DNA of 64,000 nt from Nocardia testacea NBRC 100365 (GCF_000308775.1 NZ_BAGJ01000149.1:1-64000); one strand, 5' to 3'. Counted from the first letter of the stretch, positions 1 to 9,156 are shown. Notes: generated from the letters alone by a model not told the origin. A program made the numbers and translations.

Positions 1-1
1 C

Positions 2-94
2 GCGAACGCCCGCCGGGGCGAACCGGCCCGGGCGCCGCAGCCCGCCCGCGTCCGCGAACCGATCCCGGAACGGCGGCGACCGGAACGGCGCTAG
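2..94 (+). CDS. C-terminal tail of a DUF6542-type protein (partial)
   Basis: An open frame enters from the left edge and stops at a TAG (92-94). Its 30 visible residues are rich in Arg, Pro and Glu and end in RRRPERR. In mycobacteria and Nocardia the gene convergent to ispH encodes a DUF6542 protein with a basic, proline-rich tail, so position and composition fit. No domain lies inside the window, so the identity is inferred from synteny only. Confidence 0.45.
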   Translation, partial: ANARRGEPARAPQPARVREPIPERRRPERR

Positions 95-127
95 CTGTAC
101 GTGGCCGGCGCGGGAGGTGAGCGCGGG

Positions 128-1135
128 TCAGCGCCGAGCGGCCCGCAGTTCCCGCGGCAGCGCGAACACGAGGGTCTCGTTCGCGGTGGTCACCGGCTGG
201 ACCTCGCCGAACCCGTGTTCGGCGAGCATGTCCAGCACCCCGCGCACCAGGATCTCGGGGACCGACGCACCGGAGGTGATCCCGACCGTGGTCACCCCCT
301 CGAGCCACGCCGGGTCCACCTCGCGCGCGTAGTCCACCAGATACGACGCACGGGCCCCGGCGCCGAGCGCCACCTCCACCAGGCGCACCGAGTTCGACGA
401 GTTGCGCGAACCCACGACGATCACCAGATCGCATTCCGGAGCCATCGCCTTCACCGCGACCTGACGGTTCTGGGTGGCGTAGCAGATATCGTCGCTGGGC
501 GGGTCCTGCAGCGCGGGGAACTTCTCGCGCAGCCGCGACACCGTCTCCATTGTCTCGTCCACACTGAGTGTGGTCTGCGACAGCCAGATCACCTTGGACT
601 CGTCGCGCACGGTCACCTTCTCGACCGCGTCGGGTCCGTCGACGAGTTGTACGTGCTCGGGAGCCTCACCGGCGGTTCCCTCGACTTCCTCGTGGCCTTC
701 GTGACCGATCAACAGGATGTCGTAGTCGTCGCGGGCGAAGCGTTTGGCCTCCTGATGGACCTTGGTCACCAGCGGACAGGTCGCGTCGATGGTGCGCAGG
801 TTGCGTTCGGCGGCGGTCGCGTGCACCGCGGGCGAGACCCCGTGCGCGGAGAAGACCACCAGTTCCCCTTCGGGAACTTCGTCGGTGGTGTCGACAAAGA
901 TCACGCCGCGCTCACGCAGGGTTTCCACCACGTGGCGGTTGTGCACTATCTCCTTGCGGACATAAATCGGGGCGCCGTGCTTTTCCAGCGCCTTCTCCAC
1001 GGTTTCGACGGCACGGTCCACACCCGCGCAGTATCCGCGCGGTTCGGCGAGCAGCACTCGTTTTCCTTCGGGGGCGGCGGTCGCGGCGCCGGCCGAGCGA
1101 GCGATTCCGACATTCAACGGTATTGCCGAGGACAT
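128..1135 (-). CDS. ispH: 4-hydroxy-3-methylbut-2-enyl diphosphate reductase (IspH/LytB)
   Basis: This is the last enzyme of the non-mevalonate (MEP) isoprenoid pathway. It reduces HMBPP to IPP and DMAPP using a [4Fe-4S] cluster. The three cluster cysteines are visible: C36 in EPRGYCAGV, C120 in DATCPLVTKVH, and one in DICYATQNRQ. The HNRH and GHEGHEEVEG motifs are also present. The start is placed at the ATG (1135) giving MSSAIPLNVG; an upstream in-frame extension to 1210 is Arg-rich and not family-like. The 335-aa length is normal. It is divergent from the lipid-droplet protein gene, the same arrangement as Rv1110/Rv1109c. Confidence 0.95.
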   Translation of the reverse strand: MSSAIPLNVGIARSAGAATAAPEGKRVLLAEPRGYCAGVDRAVETVEKALEKHGAPIYVRKEIVHNRHVVETLRERGVIFVDTTDEVPEGELVVFSAHGVSPAVHATAAERNLRTIDATCPLVTKVHQEAKRFARDDYDILLIGHEGHEEVEGTAGEAPEHVQLVDGPDAVEKVTVRDESKVIWLSQTTLSVDETMETVSRLREKFPALQDPPSDDICYATQNRQVAVKAMAPECDLVIVVGSRNSSNSVRLVEVALGAGARASYLVDYAREVDPAWLEGVTTVGITSGASVPEILVRGVLDMLAEHGFGEVQPVTTANETLVFALPRELRAARR

Positions 1136-1449
1136 GCCCCACAGAATACGTGCGTACCCCGGCGACCGCTGCGGCCGTGCACCCCGGCACCCGGGCGACG
1201 CCCAGACCACCTGTTCGGCCCGTTCACCCCGCTCACCGCCGGGGTCCGCGGGACCTCACGCGACCGGTCACCGGCGGCGTCACCGCCGGGAGGGTGTGCA
1301 GGTTCACCCGCGGCGGCTACCACGACGCCGACGCGTTTCCCGCCGCGGCGGCACCAGCCGGTCCGCGGGAAACGCGCCGACCCCGCCGCGGCTTGCCGGG
1401 TGAGCGCACCCTCTTTTGCGCACCCCGCTATATCGGGCAGGCTATTACC
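1136..1449. other. Divergent intergenic region ispH / lipid-droplet gene
   Basis: This 314-bp gap separates the divergent starts of ispH and the lipid-droplet protein gene and must hold both promoters. I see no RNA gene, terminator or strong palindrome. Open frames crossing it are Arg/Pro-rich and look like high-GC artefacts. Confidence 0.5.
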
Positions 1450-2178
1450 ATGTTTCGACCACCGTTCCTGGCCCGCGTCGCCGCCGGAGCCGCCGTCTAC
1501 GTGCTCGAGGAGACGCGACGGCTGCCTTCGGCAGCGGCGAAATTACCGCTCACCGCGGTAAGCCAATTACTGCAGACGGGAATGCACGTCCAGCAGTTCG
1601 TCACCAGTCTCGCGATCAAGGGCGATTCGGTTTTCGACCGGATCATCAACCGTCCCGAGGAGCAGCCCGAATGGGCCACCTTCGACGAGGACGACGACCC
1701 GCCGGTGCGTGAGCCGGTCGCGACTCCGCGCCGCCGCAACAGCGGTTTCGACCGCTTCGACGCCGATCCGGCCGAGGTGGAACTGGCCCTGCAGGAGACC
1801 CTGGACGGCCTGCGCGCGATCCAGAACGGCAACCCGGTGCCCGCGGCGCACACCTTCGACACCGAAGCCGCCGCCGCTGACCCGGCCGGCGATATCGCGG
1901 CGTCGGCCGCTGCGGCCGCGGTCGACGGACCCGAGTCCGCCGCCACGGCCAATCCCGAGCCCGTCGCCGGACCCGAGCCGGCGGCCGAGCCCGAGCTCCC
2001 CGAGGCCGGCGTCCGCTACGACTACCCGAACATGACCCTGGCCCAGCTGCGCGGACGGCTGCGCACGCTCACGGTCGCCGATCTGGTCGCGCTGCTCGAC
2101 TACGAACAGCGCACCCTGGATCGCGCCGCGTTCGTGACCATGCTGACCAACCGGATCGCCACCGTACGGGCCCAGTGA
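1450..2178 (+). CDS. Lipid droplet-associated protein (Rv1109c-like)
   Basis: A 242-aa protein corresponding by position and sequence style to Rv1109c, whose orthologues are annotated as lipid-droplet-associated. Residues 1-65 are amphipathic or weakly hydrophobic (MFRPPFLARVAAGAAVYVLE), consistent with membrane or droplet association. The middle (about 140-190) is an Ala/Pro/Glu linker. The C-terminus (about 195-240) is a conserved helical segment containing LAQLRGRLRTLTVADLVALL. The ATG at 1450 is the first start giving the expected N-terminus. The stop overlaps the xseA GTG by 4 bp, so the genes are translationally coupled. Molecular function is not established. Confidence 0.8.
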   Translation: MFRPPFLARVAAGAAVYVLEETRRLPSAAAKLPLTAVSQLLQTGMHVQQFVTSLAIKGDSVFDRIINRPEEQPEWATFDEDDDPPVREPVATPRRRNSGFDRFDADPAEVELALQETLDGLRAIQNGNPVPAAHTFDTEAAAADPAGDIAASAAAAAVDGPESAATANPEPVAGPEPAAEPELPEAGVRYDYPNMTLAQLRGRLRTLTVADLVALLDYEQRTLDRAAFVTMLTNRIATVRAQ

Positions 2179-3512
2179 CCGAGGCCGATCCCGCGCCCGC
2201 GGCCGGCCGGAGCGGTTCCGGCCGGCCCGGGCAGGCGCCCGCCCCCGCCAATTCCGCCGAGCAGCCCTGGCCGGTGCGCTCGGTGTCGATGAAGGTCGCG
2301 CAGTGGATCGACCGGCTCGGCAGCATCTGGGTGGAAGGCCAGCTCACCCAGATCAACCTGCGGCCCGGCACCCGCACAGCCTTTCTGGTGCTGCGCGATC
2401 CGGCCGCCGATATGTCGCTGTCGGTGACCTGCGACCCGGCCCTGTTGCGCGCCTCCCCCATTCCGCTGCAGGAGGGCAGCCGGGTGGTGGTCTACGGCAA
2501 GCTCTCCTTCTTTCCCGGTCGCGGCACCTTGTCGCTGCGGATTTCCGAGATCCGCCCGGTCGGCGTCGGCGAACTGCTGGCCCGGATCGAACGCCTGAAG
2601 GCGTTGCTGGATGCCGAGGGCCTGTTCGATCCGCGGCTCAAACGCCCGGTCCCCTTCCTGCCCGGCACCGTCGGGCTGATCACCGGCCGCGGCAGCGCCG
2701 CCGAACACGATGTGCTGAGCGTGGCGCGGGATCGCTGGCCCGCGGTGCGGTTCGAGGTGCGCAACACCGCGGTACAGGGCCCGTCCGCGGTCCCGCAGAT
2801 CCTCGACGCGCTGGCTGCGCTGGATCGCGACCCGGCGGTCGAGGTGATCGTGATCGCCCGCGGCGGCGGCAGTGTGGAGGATCTGCTGCCGTTCTCCGAC
2901 GAGACACTGTGCCGGGCCATCGTCGCCGCGACCACTCCTATTGTCAGCGCTATCGGTCACGAACCCGATTCCCCGGTCTCCGACCTGGTCGCGGATCTGC
3001 GCGCGGCCACCCCGACCGACGCCGCCAAACGTATCGTGCCCGACGCGGCCGCGGAGACCACGCTGGTCCGGGAACTGCGTGCCCGATCCGCGGCGGCCCT
3101 GCGCGGCTGGGTCGAACGGGAGTCGGCGGCCCTGCGGCAGCTGAGGTCACGCCCGGTCCTGGCCGACCCACTGCGCGAGCTCGGCCACCGGCACGACGAG
3201 ATCGAACGCCTGCGCACCGCGACCCGCCGTTGCGTGGAGAGCCTGGTCCGCGCCGAATCGGTTACCACCGACCATCTGCGGCGCCAGCTGACCGCGGTCG
3301 GCCCGGCCGCGACCCTGGCCCGCGGCTACGCTGTCGTGCAGCGGGTGACCGGACCCGAACGCCATGTGGTGCGCGGTGTCGACGATTCGCCGGCGGGCAG
3401 CCAACTGCGTATCCGGGTCGGTGACGGCGCGATCTCCGCCGCGGTCCTCGGCACCGAAAGGCTCGGCGAACGCGGCTCCCCCACCCGCTCCGACGACTCC
3501 GAGAGGACCTGA
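2175..3512 (+). CDS. xseA: Exodeoxyribonuclease VII large subunit
   Basis: Catalytic subunit of ExoVII, which degrades single-stranded DNA from both ends to oligonucleotides in repair. The 445-aa protein has an N-terminal OB-fold (about residues 35-130, beginning VSMKVAQWIDRLGSIWVEGQ) and the ExoVII large domain. The latter includes TGRGSAAEHD, VIVIARGGGSVEDLLPF and SAIGHEPD blocks. The GTG start at 2175 overlaps the preceding stop as GTGA. xseB follows after 2 bp, the usual pairing. Confidence 0.95.
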   Translation: MTEADPAPAAGRSGSGRPGQAPAPANSAEQPWPVRSVSMKVAQWIDRLGSIWVEGQLTQINLRPGTRTAFLVLRDPAADMSLSVTCDPALLRASPIPLQEGSRVVVYGKLSFFPGRGTLSLRISEIRPVGVGELLARIERLKALLDAEGLFDPRLKRPVPFLPGTVGLITGRGSAAEHDVLSVARDRWPAVRFEVRNTAVQGPSAVPQILDALAALDRDPAVEVIVIARGGGSVEDLLPFSDETLCRAIVAATTPIVSAIGHEPDSPVSDLVADLRAATPTDAAKRIVPDAAAETTLVRELRARSAAALRGWVERESAALRQLRSRPVLADPLRELGHRHDEIERLRTATRRCVESLVRAESVTTDHLRRQLTAVGPAATLARGYAVVQRVTGPERHVVRGVDDSPAGSQLRIRVGDGAISAAVLGTERLGERGSPTRSDDSERT

Positions 3513-3514
3513 CC

Positions 3515-3748
3515 GTGTCCGATACCGGCACCGACGACCTGGCCGATATCGCCGGCCTCGGCTACGAACGCGCCCGCGACGAGCTGGCGGGCGTGGTGAA
3601 GATGCTGGAGCAGGGCGGTATGGACCTCGACGACGCCCTGGCGCTGTGGGAACGCGGCGAGGCGCTCGCCAACCGGTGCGAAGAACATCTGGCCGGGGCC
3701 CGGCAGCGCATAGAGAAAGCGCTGGGCGAATCCGACGGGGCGCAATGA
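3515..3748 (+). CDS. xseB: Exodeoxyribonuclease VII small subunit
   Basis: A 77-aa all-helical partner that binds in several copies to XseA. The core reads GYERARDELAGVVKMLEQGG followed by MDLDDALALWERGEALA, typical of the family. The start is GTG at 3515, two bases after the xseA stop, so the genes are co-transcribed. The length is normal. Confidence 0.94.
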   Translation: MSDTGTDDLADIAGLGYERARDELAGVVKMLEQGGMDLDDALALWERGEALANRCEEHLAGARQRIEKALGESDGAQ

Positions 3749-3772
3749 ACGGCGCCGATATCCGCTGACCTG

Positions 3773-4357
3773 CTATGCGGCGGGCAGCGGCCGGGCGGCC
3801 ACCACCGCGGCGGCCAGGGTCTCGAAGGCCTCGGTATTGCCGGCCCCCCGGATCAGCACCCGGCTGGACCCGAAATCGGCGACCCACGCGGGCTCGGCCC
3901 CGGGTTCCTGGTAGACCACCCATTTCTGTCCGGCGATATCCCGGGTACCGGTGGCGTACCGGCTGCCCGCGATATGCCCGGCCAGCACCTCTTCGGTGGC
4001 ATCGCTCTGATCGAGTTCCATATAGGTGCCCATCCCGGTGACATAGCCGATGGTGCTGACCGTGCCGCCGCCGCGTTCGGTGATGGTGTCGCGGCTCCCG
4101 GAGTTCGCCTGCCAGTTCTGCGGGAGGGCCGGCTCCCGAATCGGGAAGGACAGGTTCTGCGCGTCCGAGCGCAGGGCCGCGGCGGCGTCGAAACTGGGTA
4201 TCGTGCCCTGGGTCGGACCGGTCGCGGAGAAACTGCACTGACTGGTCAGTCCGGCGAACACCACGGCGATCAGCACCAACGGGATCAACGACCAGAAAAG
4301 ATCCCGGTAGTCGTTCATGATGCGTGGCTTCTTGTTCGGCACGCTCCCAGTATCCAT
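3773..4357 (-). CDS. DUF4245 membrane-anchored protein (Rv1100-like)
   Basis: A 194-aa protein with an N-terminal transmembrane anchor (about residues 20-37, WSLIPLVLIAVVFAGL) and an extracytoplasmic domain. Family position next to glpX matches mycobacterial Rv1100, a DUF4245 protein of unknown function. The chosen ATG (4357) gives MDTGSVPNKKPRIMNDYRD; an internal Met at 4318 is a possible alternative. A much longer upstream extension is antisense to glpX and is not credible. It is convergent with xseB and divergent from glpX. Confidence 0.85.
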   Translation of the reverse strand: MDTGSVPNKKPRIMNDYRDLFWSLIPLVLIAVVFAGLTSQCSFSATGPTQGTIPSFDAAAALRSDAQNLSFPIREPALPQNWQANSGSRDTITERGGGTVSTIGYVTGMGTYMELDQSDATEEVLAGHIAGSRYATGTRDIAGQKWVVYQEPGAEPAWVADFGSSRVLIRGAGNTEAFETLAAAVVAARPLPAA

Positions 4358-4471
4358 CGTGGTCACAGCGGGACCCCGCCGCCCCCGGTACTGCCGTACC
4401 AGGTGATCACCGGCACGCAATCCGGCGATGCGACAATTACGGCAAGTTACACAACCTAGGAGGCACCCGCT

Positions 4472-5515
4472 ATGACGGCATCTTCGCCCGCTCCGAGCCG
4501 CCGCGAGGCACCCGACCGCAACCTTGCGCTCGAACTCGTCCGCGTCACCGAAGCCGGCGCCATGGCAGCGGGACGCTGGGTGGGCAAGGGCGACAAGGAG
4601 GGCGGCGACGGGGCGGCCGTGGATGCCATGCGGCAGCTGGTCAGCTCGGTCTCCATGAGCGGTGTCGTGGTGATCGGCGAGGGCGAGAAGGACGAGGCGC
4701 CCATGCTGTACAACGGCGAGAACGTGGGCGACGGTACCGGTCCGGAGGTCGATTTCGCGGTCGACCCGATCGACGGCACCACCCTGATGTCGAAGGGTTC
4801 GCCCGGCGCCATCTCGGTGCTGGCGGTCGCCGAACGCGGTGCCATGTTCGACCCGTCGGCCGTGTTCTACATGCACAAGATCGCCGTCGGCCCCGACGCC
4901 GCCGAGGTGATCGATATCTCGGCGCCGATCGGGGAGAACATCCGCAAGGTCGCCAAGGCCAAGCACGCCTCGGTCTCCGATATCACCGTCTGCATCCTGG
5001 ACCGACCCCGCCACGGCGACCTGATCCAAGAGGTCCGCGACGCCGGCGCCCGGATCCGGCTCATCTCCGACGGTGACGTGGCCGGTGCCATCGCCGCCGC
5101 CCGGCCCGATTCCGGCACCGACATCCTGGTCGGCATCGGTGGCACCCCCGAGGGCATCATCGCCGCGGCCGCGATGCGCTGTATGGGCGGCGCGCTGCAG
5201 GGCAAACTCGCGCCCAAGGACGACGACGAGCGGCAGAAGGCGATCGACGCCGGACACGATCTGGACCGCGTCCTGACCACCGAGGACCTGGTGGCCGGGG
5301 AGAACGTCTTCTTCTGCGCCACCGGTGTCACCGACGGCGACCTGCTGCGCGGAGTCCGCTACTACGGCGGCGGCGCCTCGACCCAGTCCATTGTGATGCG
5401 GTCGAAATCGGGCACCGTCCGCATGATCGACGCCTATCACCGGCTCACCAAGCTGCGCGAGTACTCGTCGGTCGATTTCCACGGCGACGAGCACGCCGCC
5501 CCGCCGCTGCCCTGA
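4472..5515 (+). CDS. glpX: Class II fructose-1,6-bisphosphatase
   Basis: Dephosphorylates fructose 1,6-bisphosphate to fructose 6-phosphate, the committed step of gluconeogenesis in mycolata, which generally rely on the GlpX form. The 347-aa protein shows the metal/phosphate motifs GEGEKDEAPM and VDPIDGTTLMSKG and the glycine-rich GIGGTPEGIIAAAAMRCMGG block. A strong Shine-Dalgarno sequence (CTAGGAGG) precedes the ATG. A hairpin terminator begins 11 bases after the stop. The gene lies between DUF4245 and the LGFP lipoprotein, close to fumC as in M. tuberculosis. Confidence 0.95.
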   Translation: MTASSPAPSRREAPDRNLALELVRVTEAGAMAAGRWVGKGDKEGGDGAAVDAMRQLVSSVSMSGVVVIGEGEKDEAPMLYNGENVGDGTGPEVDFAVDPIDGTTLMSKGSPGAISVLAVAERGAMFDPSAVFYMHKIAVGPDAAEVIDISAPIGENIRKVAKAKHASVSDITVCILDRPRHGDLIQEVRDAGARIRLISDGDVAGAIAAARPDSGTDILVGIGGTPEGIIAAAAMRCMGGALQGKLAPKDDDERQKAIDAGHDLDRVLTTEDLVAGENVFFCATGVTDGDLLRGVRYYGGGASTQSIVMRSKSGTVRMIDAYHRLTKLREYSSVDFHGDEHAAPPLP

Positions 5516-5526
5516 CGGTTGCGTGT

Positions 5527-5552
5527 GCGGTCCGGGGCCCGCTCCGGACCGC
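5527..5552 (+). terminator. Hairpin terminator after glpX
   Basis: A 9-bp perfect GC stem (GCGGTCCGG/CCGGACCGC) with an 8-nt loop starts 11 bases past the glpX stop. No U-tract follows, which is common for hairpin terminators in high-GC actinomycetes. Confidence 0.7.
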
Positions 5553-5775
5553 ATGGGGTGTTTCGGCACGCCCGGGCATATACCCGCCATGTCCAGCAAC
5601 TTTCTGGCATCCAGACTCCTTGCCCGGTTGTTCCGGGTAATATCCGCGTGGCCACCGAACCGGCAGCGTCACGAATATCCGCGCTCGATAGCCGTCACGT
5701 TGCCGAACCCACAGCCGGAGTGATGAACCACCACGCTCTGCCCGTCCATCACACCGGCCTCGCGAGAGGATGGAC

Positions 5776-6399
5776 ATGCACCACTTCGCTCGACGTTCGG
5801 CCGGATTCACCATGGCACTCGCCGCCGCTGGTCTCCTCGTCGCCGGCTGCGGTGACGACGACAACTCGGTGTCGGATACCGTCGGCTCCCTGACCTCGGC
5901 GGTGATGCCGGGCGGCAACACCGGTACCAACGGCCAATCCCCGTCCCCGGGCGCCGAAGGCTCGCCCACCGAGACGACGGGCGCCGAGGGTTCACCCACC
6001 CCCGACGAGGATCCCAATGCCGATGCCGGCGAAACCACCGTGCAGACCCCGGACGGCAACGAGATCACCGTGAAGGGCAGCATCTATCAGAAGTACACCG
6101 AGGCCGGCGGGCCGACCGGCACCCTCGGTATGCCCGAGGGGGAGGAACAGGTCGCCGGGGACGGCGGTCGCTACCAGAACTTCTCCGGCGGCACGATCTT
6201 CTTCAGCGAGGACACCGGCGCCCATATCGTGTGGGGCGATATCCGTGAAGCCTGGGAAGCCAACGGCGGCGCCGACGGCCAACTCGGCTTCCCCACCTCC
6301 GACGAGGAGACCACCCCGGAGGGCAAGAAGAGCGAGTTCGAGGGCGGCACCATCACCTGGAACTCCTCCGACCGTTCCACCACGGTCACCGAGAAGTGA
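5776..6399 (+). CDS. LGFP-repeat lipoprotein
   Basis: A putative cell-envelope lipoprotein of 207 aa. The signal peptide ends in the lipobox LVAGC. A low-complexity Ser/Thr/Pro/Glu linker follows (about residues 40-90). The C-terminal half carries LGFP-type repeats (TGTLGMPEGEEQ, GQLGFPTSDEE), a module found in mycolata surface proteins and thought to hold proteins at the mycolyl-arabinogalactan wall. Two starts are possible, ATG 5770 and ATG 5776; the second has the better spacing from AGAGG. A hairpin terminator follows. Confidence 0.82.
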   Translation: MHHFARRSAGFTMALAAAGLLVAGCGDDDNSVSDTVGSLTSAVMPGGNTGTNGQSPSPGAEGSPTETTGAEGSPTPDEDPNADAGETTVQTPDGNEITVKGSIYQKYTEAGGPTGTLGMPEGEEQVAGDGGRYQNFSGGTIFFSEDTGAHIVWGDIREAWEANGGADGQLGFPTSDEETTPEGKKSEFEGGTITWNSSDRSTTVTEK

Positions 6400-6408
6400 G
6401 ATACCGCA

Positions 6409-6440
6409 CTCGGGGCGCCCATCACGGTGGGCGCTCCGAG
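6409..6440 (+). terminator. Hairpin terminator after the LGFP lipoprotein gene
   Basis: A 13-bp stem with one G-T pair (CTCGGGGCGCCCA/TGGGCGCTCCGAG) and a 6-nt loop starts 9 bases after the stop. There is no clear U-tract. Confidence 0.7.
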
Positions 6441-6604
6441 CGCTGTCCGGGGTCCGCGCCACACCCGCTCCGGAATCTCCGTTCACATCCGGGGAGCGGC
6501 GCCGACTGTGCGCGGACCCCACCCGCATCGGCCGGATCACCGAGATTCCCCAACCCGACCCCGGCGCTCACCCCGTACCCGGTCCGACCCGCTACCGTGT
6601 GTGC

Positions 6605-7462
6605 GTGCAGAAACTGTTGACCGACCGCGACCTGCTGGAATCGCTCGCGGTAGAGGTGGAACTGACCATGCGGCGCCATACCGAGATCGCCGATGAATGG
6701 CAGCCGCACGACTTCGTCCCGTGGGACGACGGCCGCAACTTCGCCTTCCTCGGCGGCGAGGACTGGGACCCCTCGCAGTCCGAGCTCAGCGATACCGCCC
6801 GGCTGGCGCTCACCGTGAGCGTGCTGATCGCCGACAATCTGCCCTCGTACCACCGCGAGATCGGCAAATACCTGCGCACCGGCGCGTGGTGGCGCTGGGT
6901 GGGCCGCTGGACCGCCGAGGAGGCCCGGCACTCCATCGTGATCCGCAACTACCTGATGGTCACCCGCGCCTGTGACCCGGTGGAACTGGAGCGGCTGCGG
7001 ATGGGCCATATGACCGACGGTTTCCGGCGCGAGCCGCTGCATCTGCTGGATGTGCTGGCCGCCTGCGCGTTCGAGGAGACCGCCGCCGCCGTACGCCACC
7101 GCAATACCGCCGCACTCGGGGAGAACCCGCTGATCACCGCGATCAGCGAGCAGATCGCCAAAGACGACGAGCGGCAGGCCGCGGTATTCGCCGATCTCGT
7201 CGCGGCCGGTTTCGCCGAGACCCCCGACCAGACCATGCGCGCCGTCGCCGACCAGGTCGCCGCGTTCCGGGTCCCCTCGGTCACCCTGCCCGACGGGCGC
7301 AGCAGCGACGAGGCGCTCGCCGATGCCGGTATCTACGACCCGGAGCGGCAGGACGAGCTGGTCTTCGCGCCGCTGCTGCGGCGCTGGGACGTATTCGGCC
7401 GCACCGACCTCGGCGAATCCGGGGAGGCGGCCCGAGAAGAACTGGCCCGTTTCCGGTCCTGA
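6605..7462 (+). CDS. Acyl-ACP desaturase-family (ferritin-like) protein, DesA2-like
   Basis: A 285-aa homologue of the mycobacterial DesA soluble acyl-ACP desaturases, which use a di-iron centre to desaturate acyl carrier protein-bound fatty acids. Conserved landmarks are HDFVPWDDGRNFAFLGG and GRWTAEEARHS, the latter giving the first iron motif E106xxH109. The second motif, expected as DExxH, reads DDERQ at 187-191, so its Glu is Asp188 and its His is Gln191. Catalytic competence is therefore uncertain. The GTG at 6605 is preferred; a GTG at 6599 is also possible. It ends at a bidirectional terminator shared with fumC. Confidence 0.82.
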   Translation: MQKLLTDRDLLESLAVEVELTMRRHTEIADEWQPHDFVPWDDGRNFAFLGGEDWDPSQSELSDTARLALTVSVLIADNLPSYHREIGKYLRTGAWWRWVGRWTAEEARHSIVIRNYLMVTRACDPVELERLRMGHMTDGFRREPLHLLDVLAACAFEETAAAVRHRNTAALGENPLITAISEQIAKDDERQAAVFADLVAAGFAETPDQTMRAVADQVAAFRVPSVTLPDGRSSDEALADAGIYDPERQDELVFAPLLRRWDVFGRTDLGESGEAAREELARFRS

Positions 7463-7471
7463 CCCATCACG

Positions 7472-7503
7472 GCGACGCGACCGTCGATCCACGGTCGCGT
7501 CGC
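7472..7503. terminator. Bidirectional terminator between desaturase and fumC
   Basis: A perfect 13-bp stem (GCGACGCGACCGT/ACGGTCGCGTCGC) with a 6-nt loop lies between two convergent stops and can serve both genes. Confidence 0.78.
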
Positions 7504-7531
7504 ACCGAATACCCCGGACCGCCCGGCAGCC

Positions 7532-8932
7532 TCAGTCGTTGTCGATATTCGTCATCGACAGCACATCCAGGCGCCGGTCGAGTTCCTCCTCGCTGAGCGC
7601 CTCCCCGATCAGCCCGCGATCGATGACCGTCTGACGGATCGTCTTCTGCTCCCGCAGCGCCTGTTTGGCCACCGCCGCCGCCTCCTCGTAACCGATCGCC
7701 GAATTCAGCGGGGTCACGATGGAAGGCGAGGATTCGGCCAGGGTGCGCAGCCGATCGACGTCGGCGGTCAGCCCGTGCACACAGCGGTCGGCGAACAAGC
7801 GGGACACCGCGGCCAGCAGCCGGATGGATTCGAGCACATTACGCGCCATCACCGGAATGTAGACATTCAGTTCGAAATGGCCGCCCGCACCCGCGAAAGT
7901 GACCGCCGCATCGTTTCCGACCACTTGCGCCGCCACCTGCGTGACCGCCTCCGGCAGGACCGGATTCACCTTCCCCGGCATGATCGAACTACCCGGCTGC
8001 AGGTCGGGCAGTTGCAGTTCACCCAGCCCGGTCAGCGGGCCCGAACCCATCCAGCGGATATCGTTGGCGATCTTGGTCAGGCTCACCGCGATCGTCTTCA
8101 GCGCCCCGGAGACCTCCACCAGCCCGTCCCGCGCCGCCTGTGCTTCGAAATGATCCTCCGCCTCGGTCAACGCGTCGATCCCGGTGGCCCGCACCAACTC
8201 CGCCACCACTTTCGCCCCGAACCCGGCGGGTGCGTTCAGCCCGGTTCCGACGGCGGTACCGCCGATCGGCAGTTCACCCAGCCGCGGCAGCGTCGCCAGC
8301 AGCCGCTCCATCCCCGCCGCGACCTGCCGGGTGTAGCCGCCGAACTCCTGGCCCAGCGTCACCGGGACCGCGTCCATCAGGTGCGTACGCCCCGACTTCA
8401 CCACAGTGCGCCATTCGGCCGACTTGTCCAGCAGCGCCAGCCGCAGATGTTCCAAGGCGGGCAGCAGATCCTTGATCACGGCCTCGGTGGCAGCCAGGTG
8501 GGTCGCGGTCGGGAAGGTGTCGTTCGACGACTGGGACATGTTCACGTGGTCGTTCGGATGCACGGTGACCCCGCCCGCGGCCGCGATCGAGGCGATCACC
8601 TCGTTGGCGTTCATATTCGAACTGGTCCCGGACCCGGTCTGGAACACATCGATCGGGAACTGGTCGTCGTGGCGGCCCTCCGCGATCTCGGTGGCCGCCG
8701 CCACGATCGCCGCGGCCCGCTCCTCGTCGAGCAACCCCAGATCCCGGTTCACCACCGCGCAGGCCCCCTTCAGCAGCCCGAGCGCCCGGATCTGCGCCCG
8801 CTCCAGCCCCCGCCCGCTGATCGGGAAGTTCTCCACCGCCCGCTGAGTCTGGGCACGCCACAGCGCGTCCACCGGAACGCGGACCTCGCCCATGGTGTCG
8901 TGCTCGATGCGGTACTGCTTCTCCTCGCTCAT
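7532..8932 (-). CDS. fumC: Class II fumarate hydratase
   Basis: Interconverts fumarate and L-malate in the TCA cycle. The 466-aa protein has MGEVRVPVDALWRAQTQRA near the N-terminus, TGSGTSSNMNANEV, HPNDHVNMSQSSND, and the superfamily signature GSSIMPGKVNP with its mobile catalytic serine loop at about residue 313. Length and motifs are those of an iron-independent tetrameric fumarase. The ATG start at 8932 is the natural one. It corresponds to Rv1098c. Confidence 0.96.
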   Translation of the reverse strand: MSEEKQYRIEHDTMGEVRVPVDALWRAQTQRAVENFPISGRGLERAQIRALGLLKGACAVVNRDLGLLDEERAAAIVAAATEIAEGRHDDQFPIDVFQTGSGTSSNMNANEVIASIAAAGGVTVHPNDHVNMSQSSNDTFPTATHLAATEAVIKDLLPALEHLRLALLDKSAEWRTVVKSGRTHLMDAVPVTLGQEFGGYTRQVAAGMERLLATLPRLGELPIGGTAVGTGLNAPAGFGAKVVAELVRATGIDALTEAEDHFEAQAARDGLVEVSGALKTIAVSLTKIANDIRWMGSGPLTGLGELQLPDLQPGSSIMPGKVNPVLPEAVTQVAAQVVGNDAAVTFAGAGGHFELNVYIPVMARNVLESIRLLAAVSRLFADRCVHGLTADVDRLRTLAESSPSIVTPLNSAIGYEEAAAVAKQALREQKTIRQTVIDRGLIGEALSEEELDRRLDVLSMTNIDND

Positions 8933-9156
8933 GTTCCCGACCCTATGCCGCGCCCCGGCGATGTTGGCGTGCCACGCGTGAGGTCTGGGTCACCGGAATT
9001 GCCCGCGGTGCCACCGCGCTCCGCCGACCCGTGAGCGTGCGACGGGTCGCCGGGTCGGTGCGCTGGGCTGCTCCCATGTCCGTGAGTTATTTCTGCGCGG
9101 CCCTCGACCGGCACCCCACCATCGACCACCTCAGCAGTCGGCGTGCCCGTTACCGC

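Noticed and set aside
101..1561. Long + strand frame (486 codons) over ispH
   Set aside because: It is antisense to ispH, whose Fe-S cysteines and family motifs are clear. Its His/Arg/Gly-rich product is typical of a high-GC shadow frame.
4358..5599. Long 5' extension of the DUF4245 frame across glpX
   Set aside because: It is antisense to glpX and lacks protein-like composition; the ATG at 4357 gives a normal DUF4245 N-terminus.
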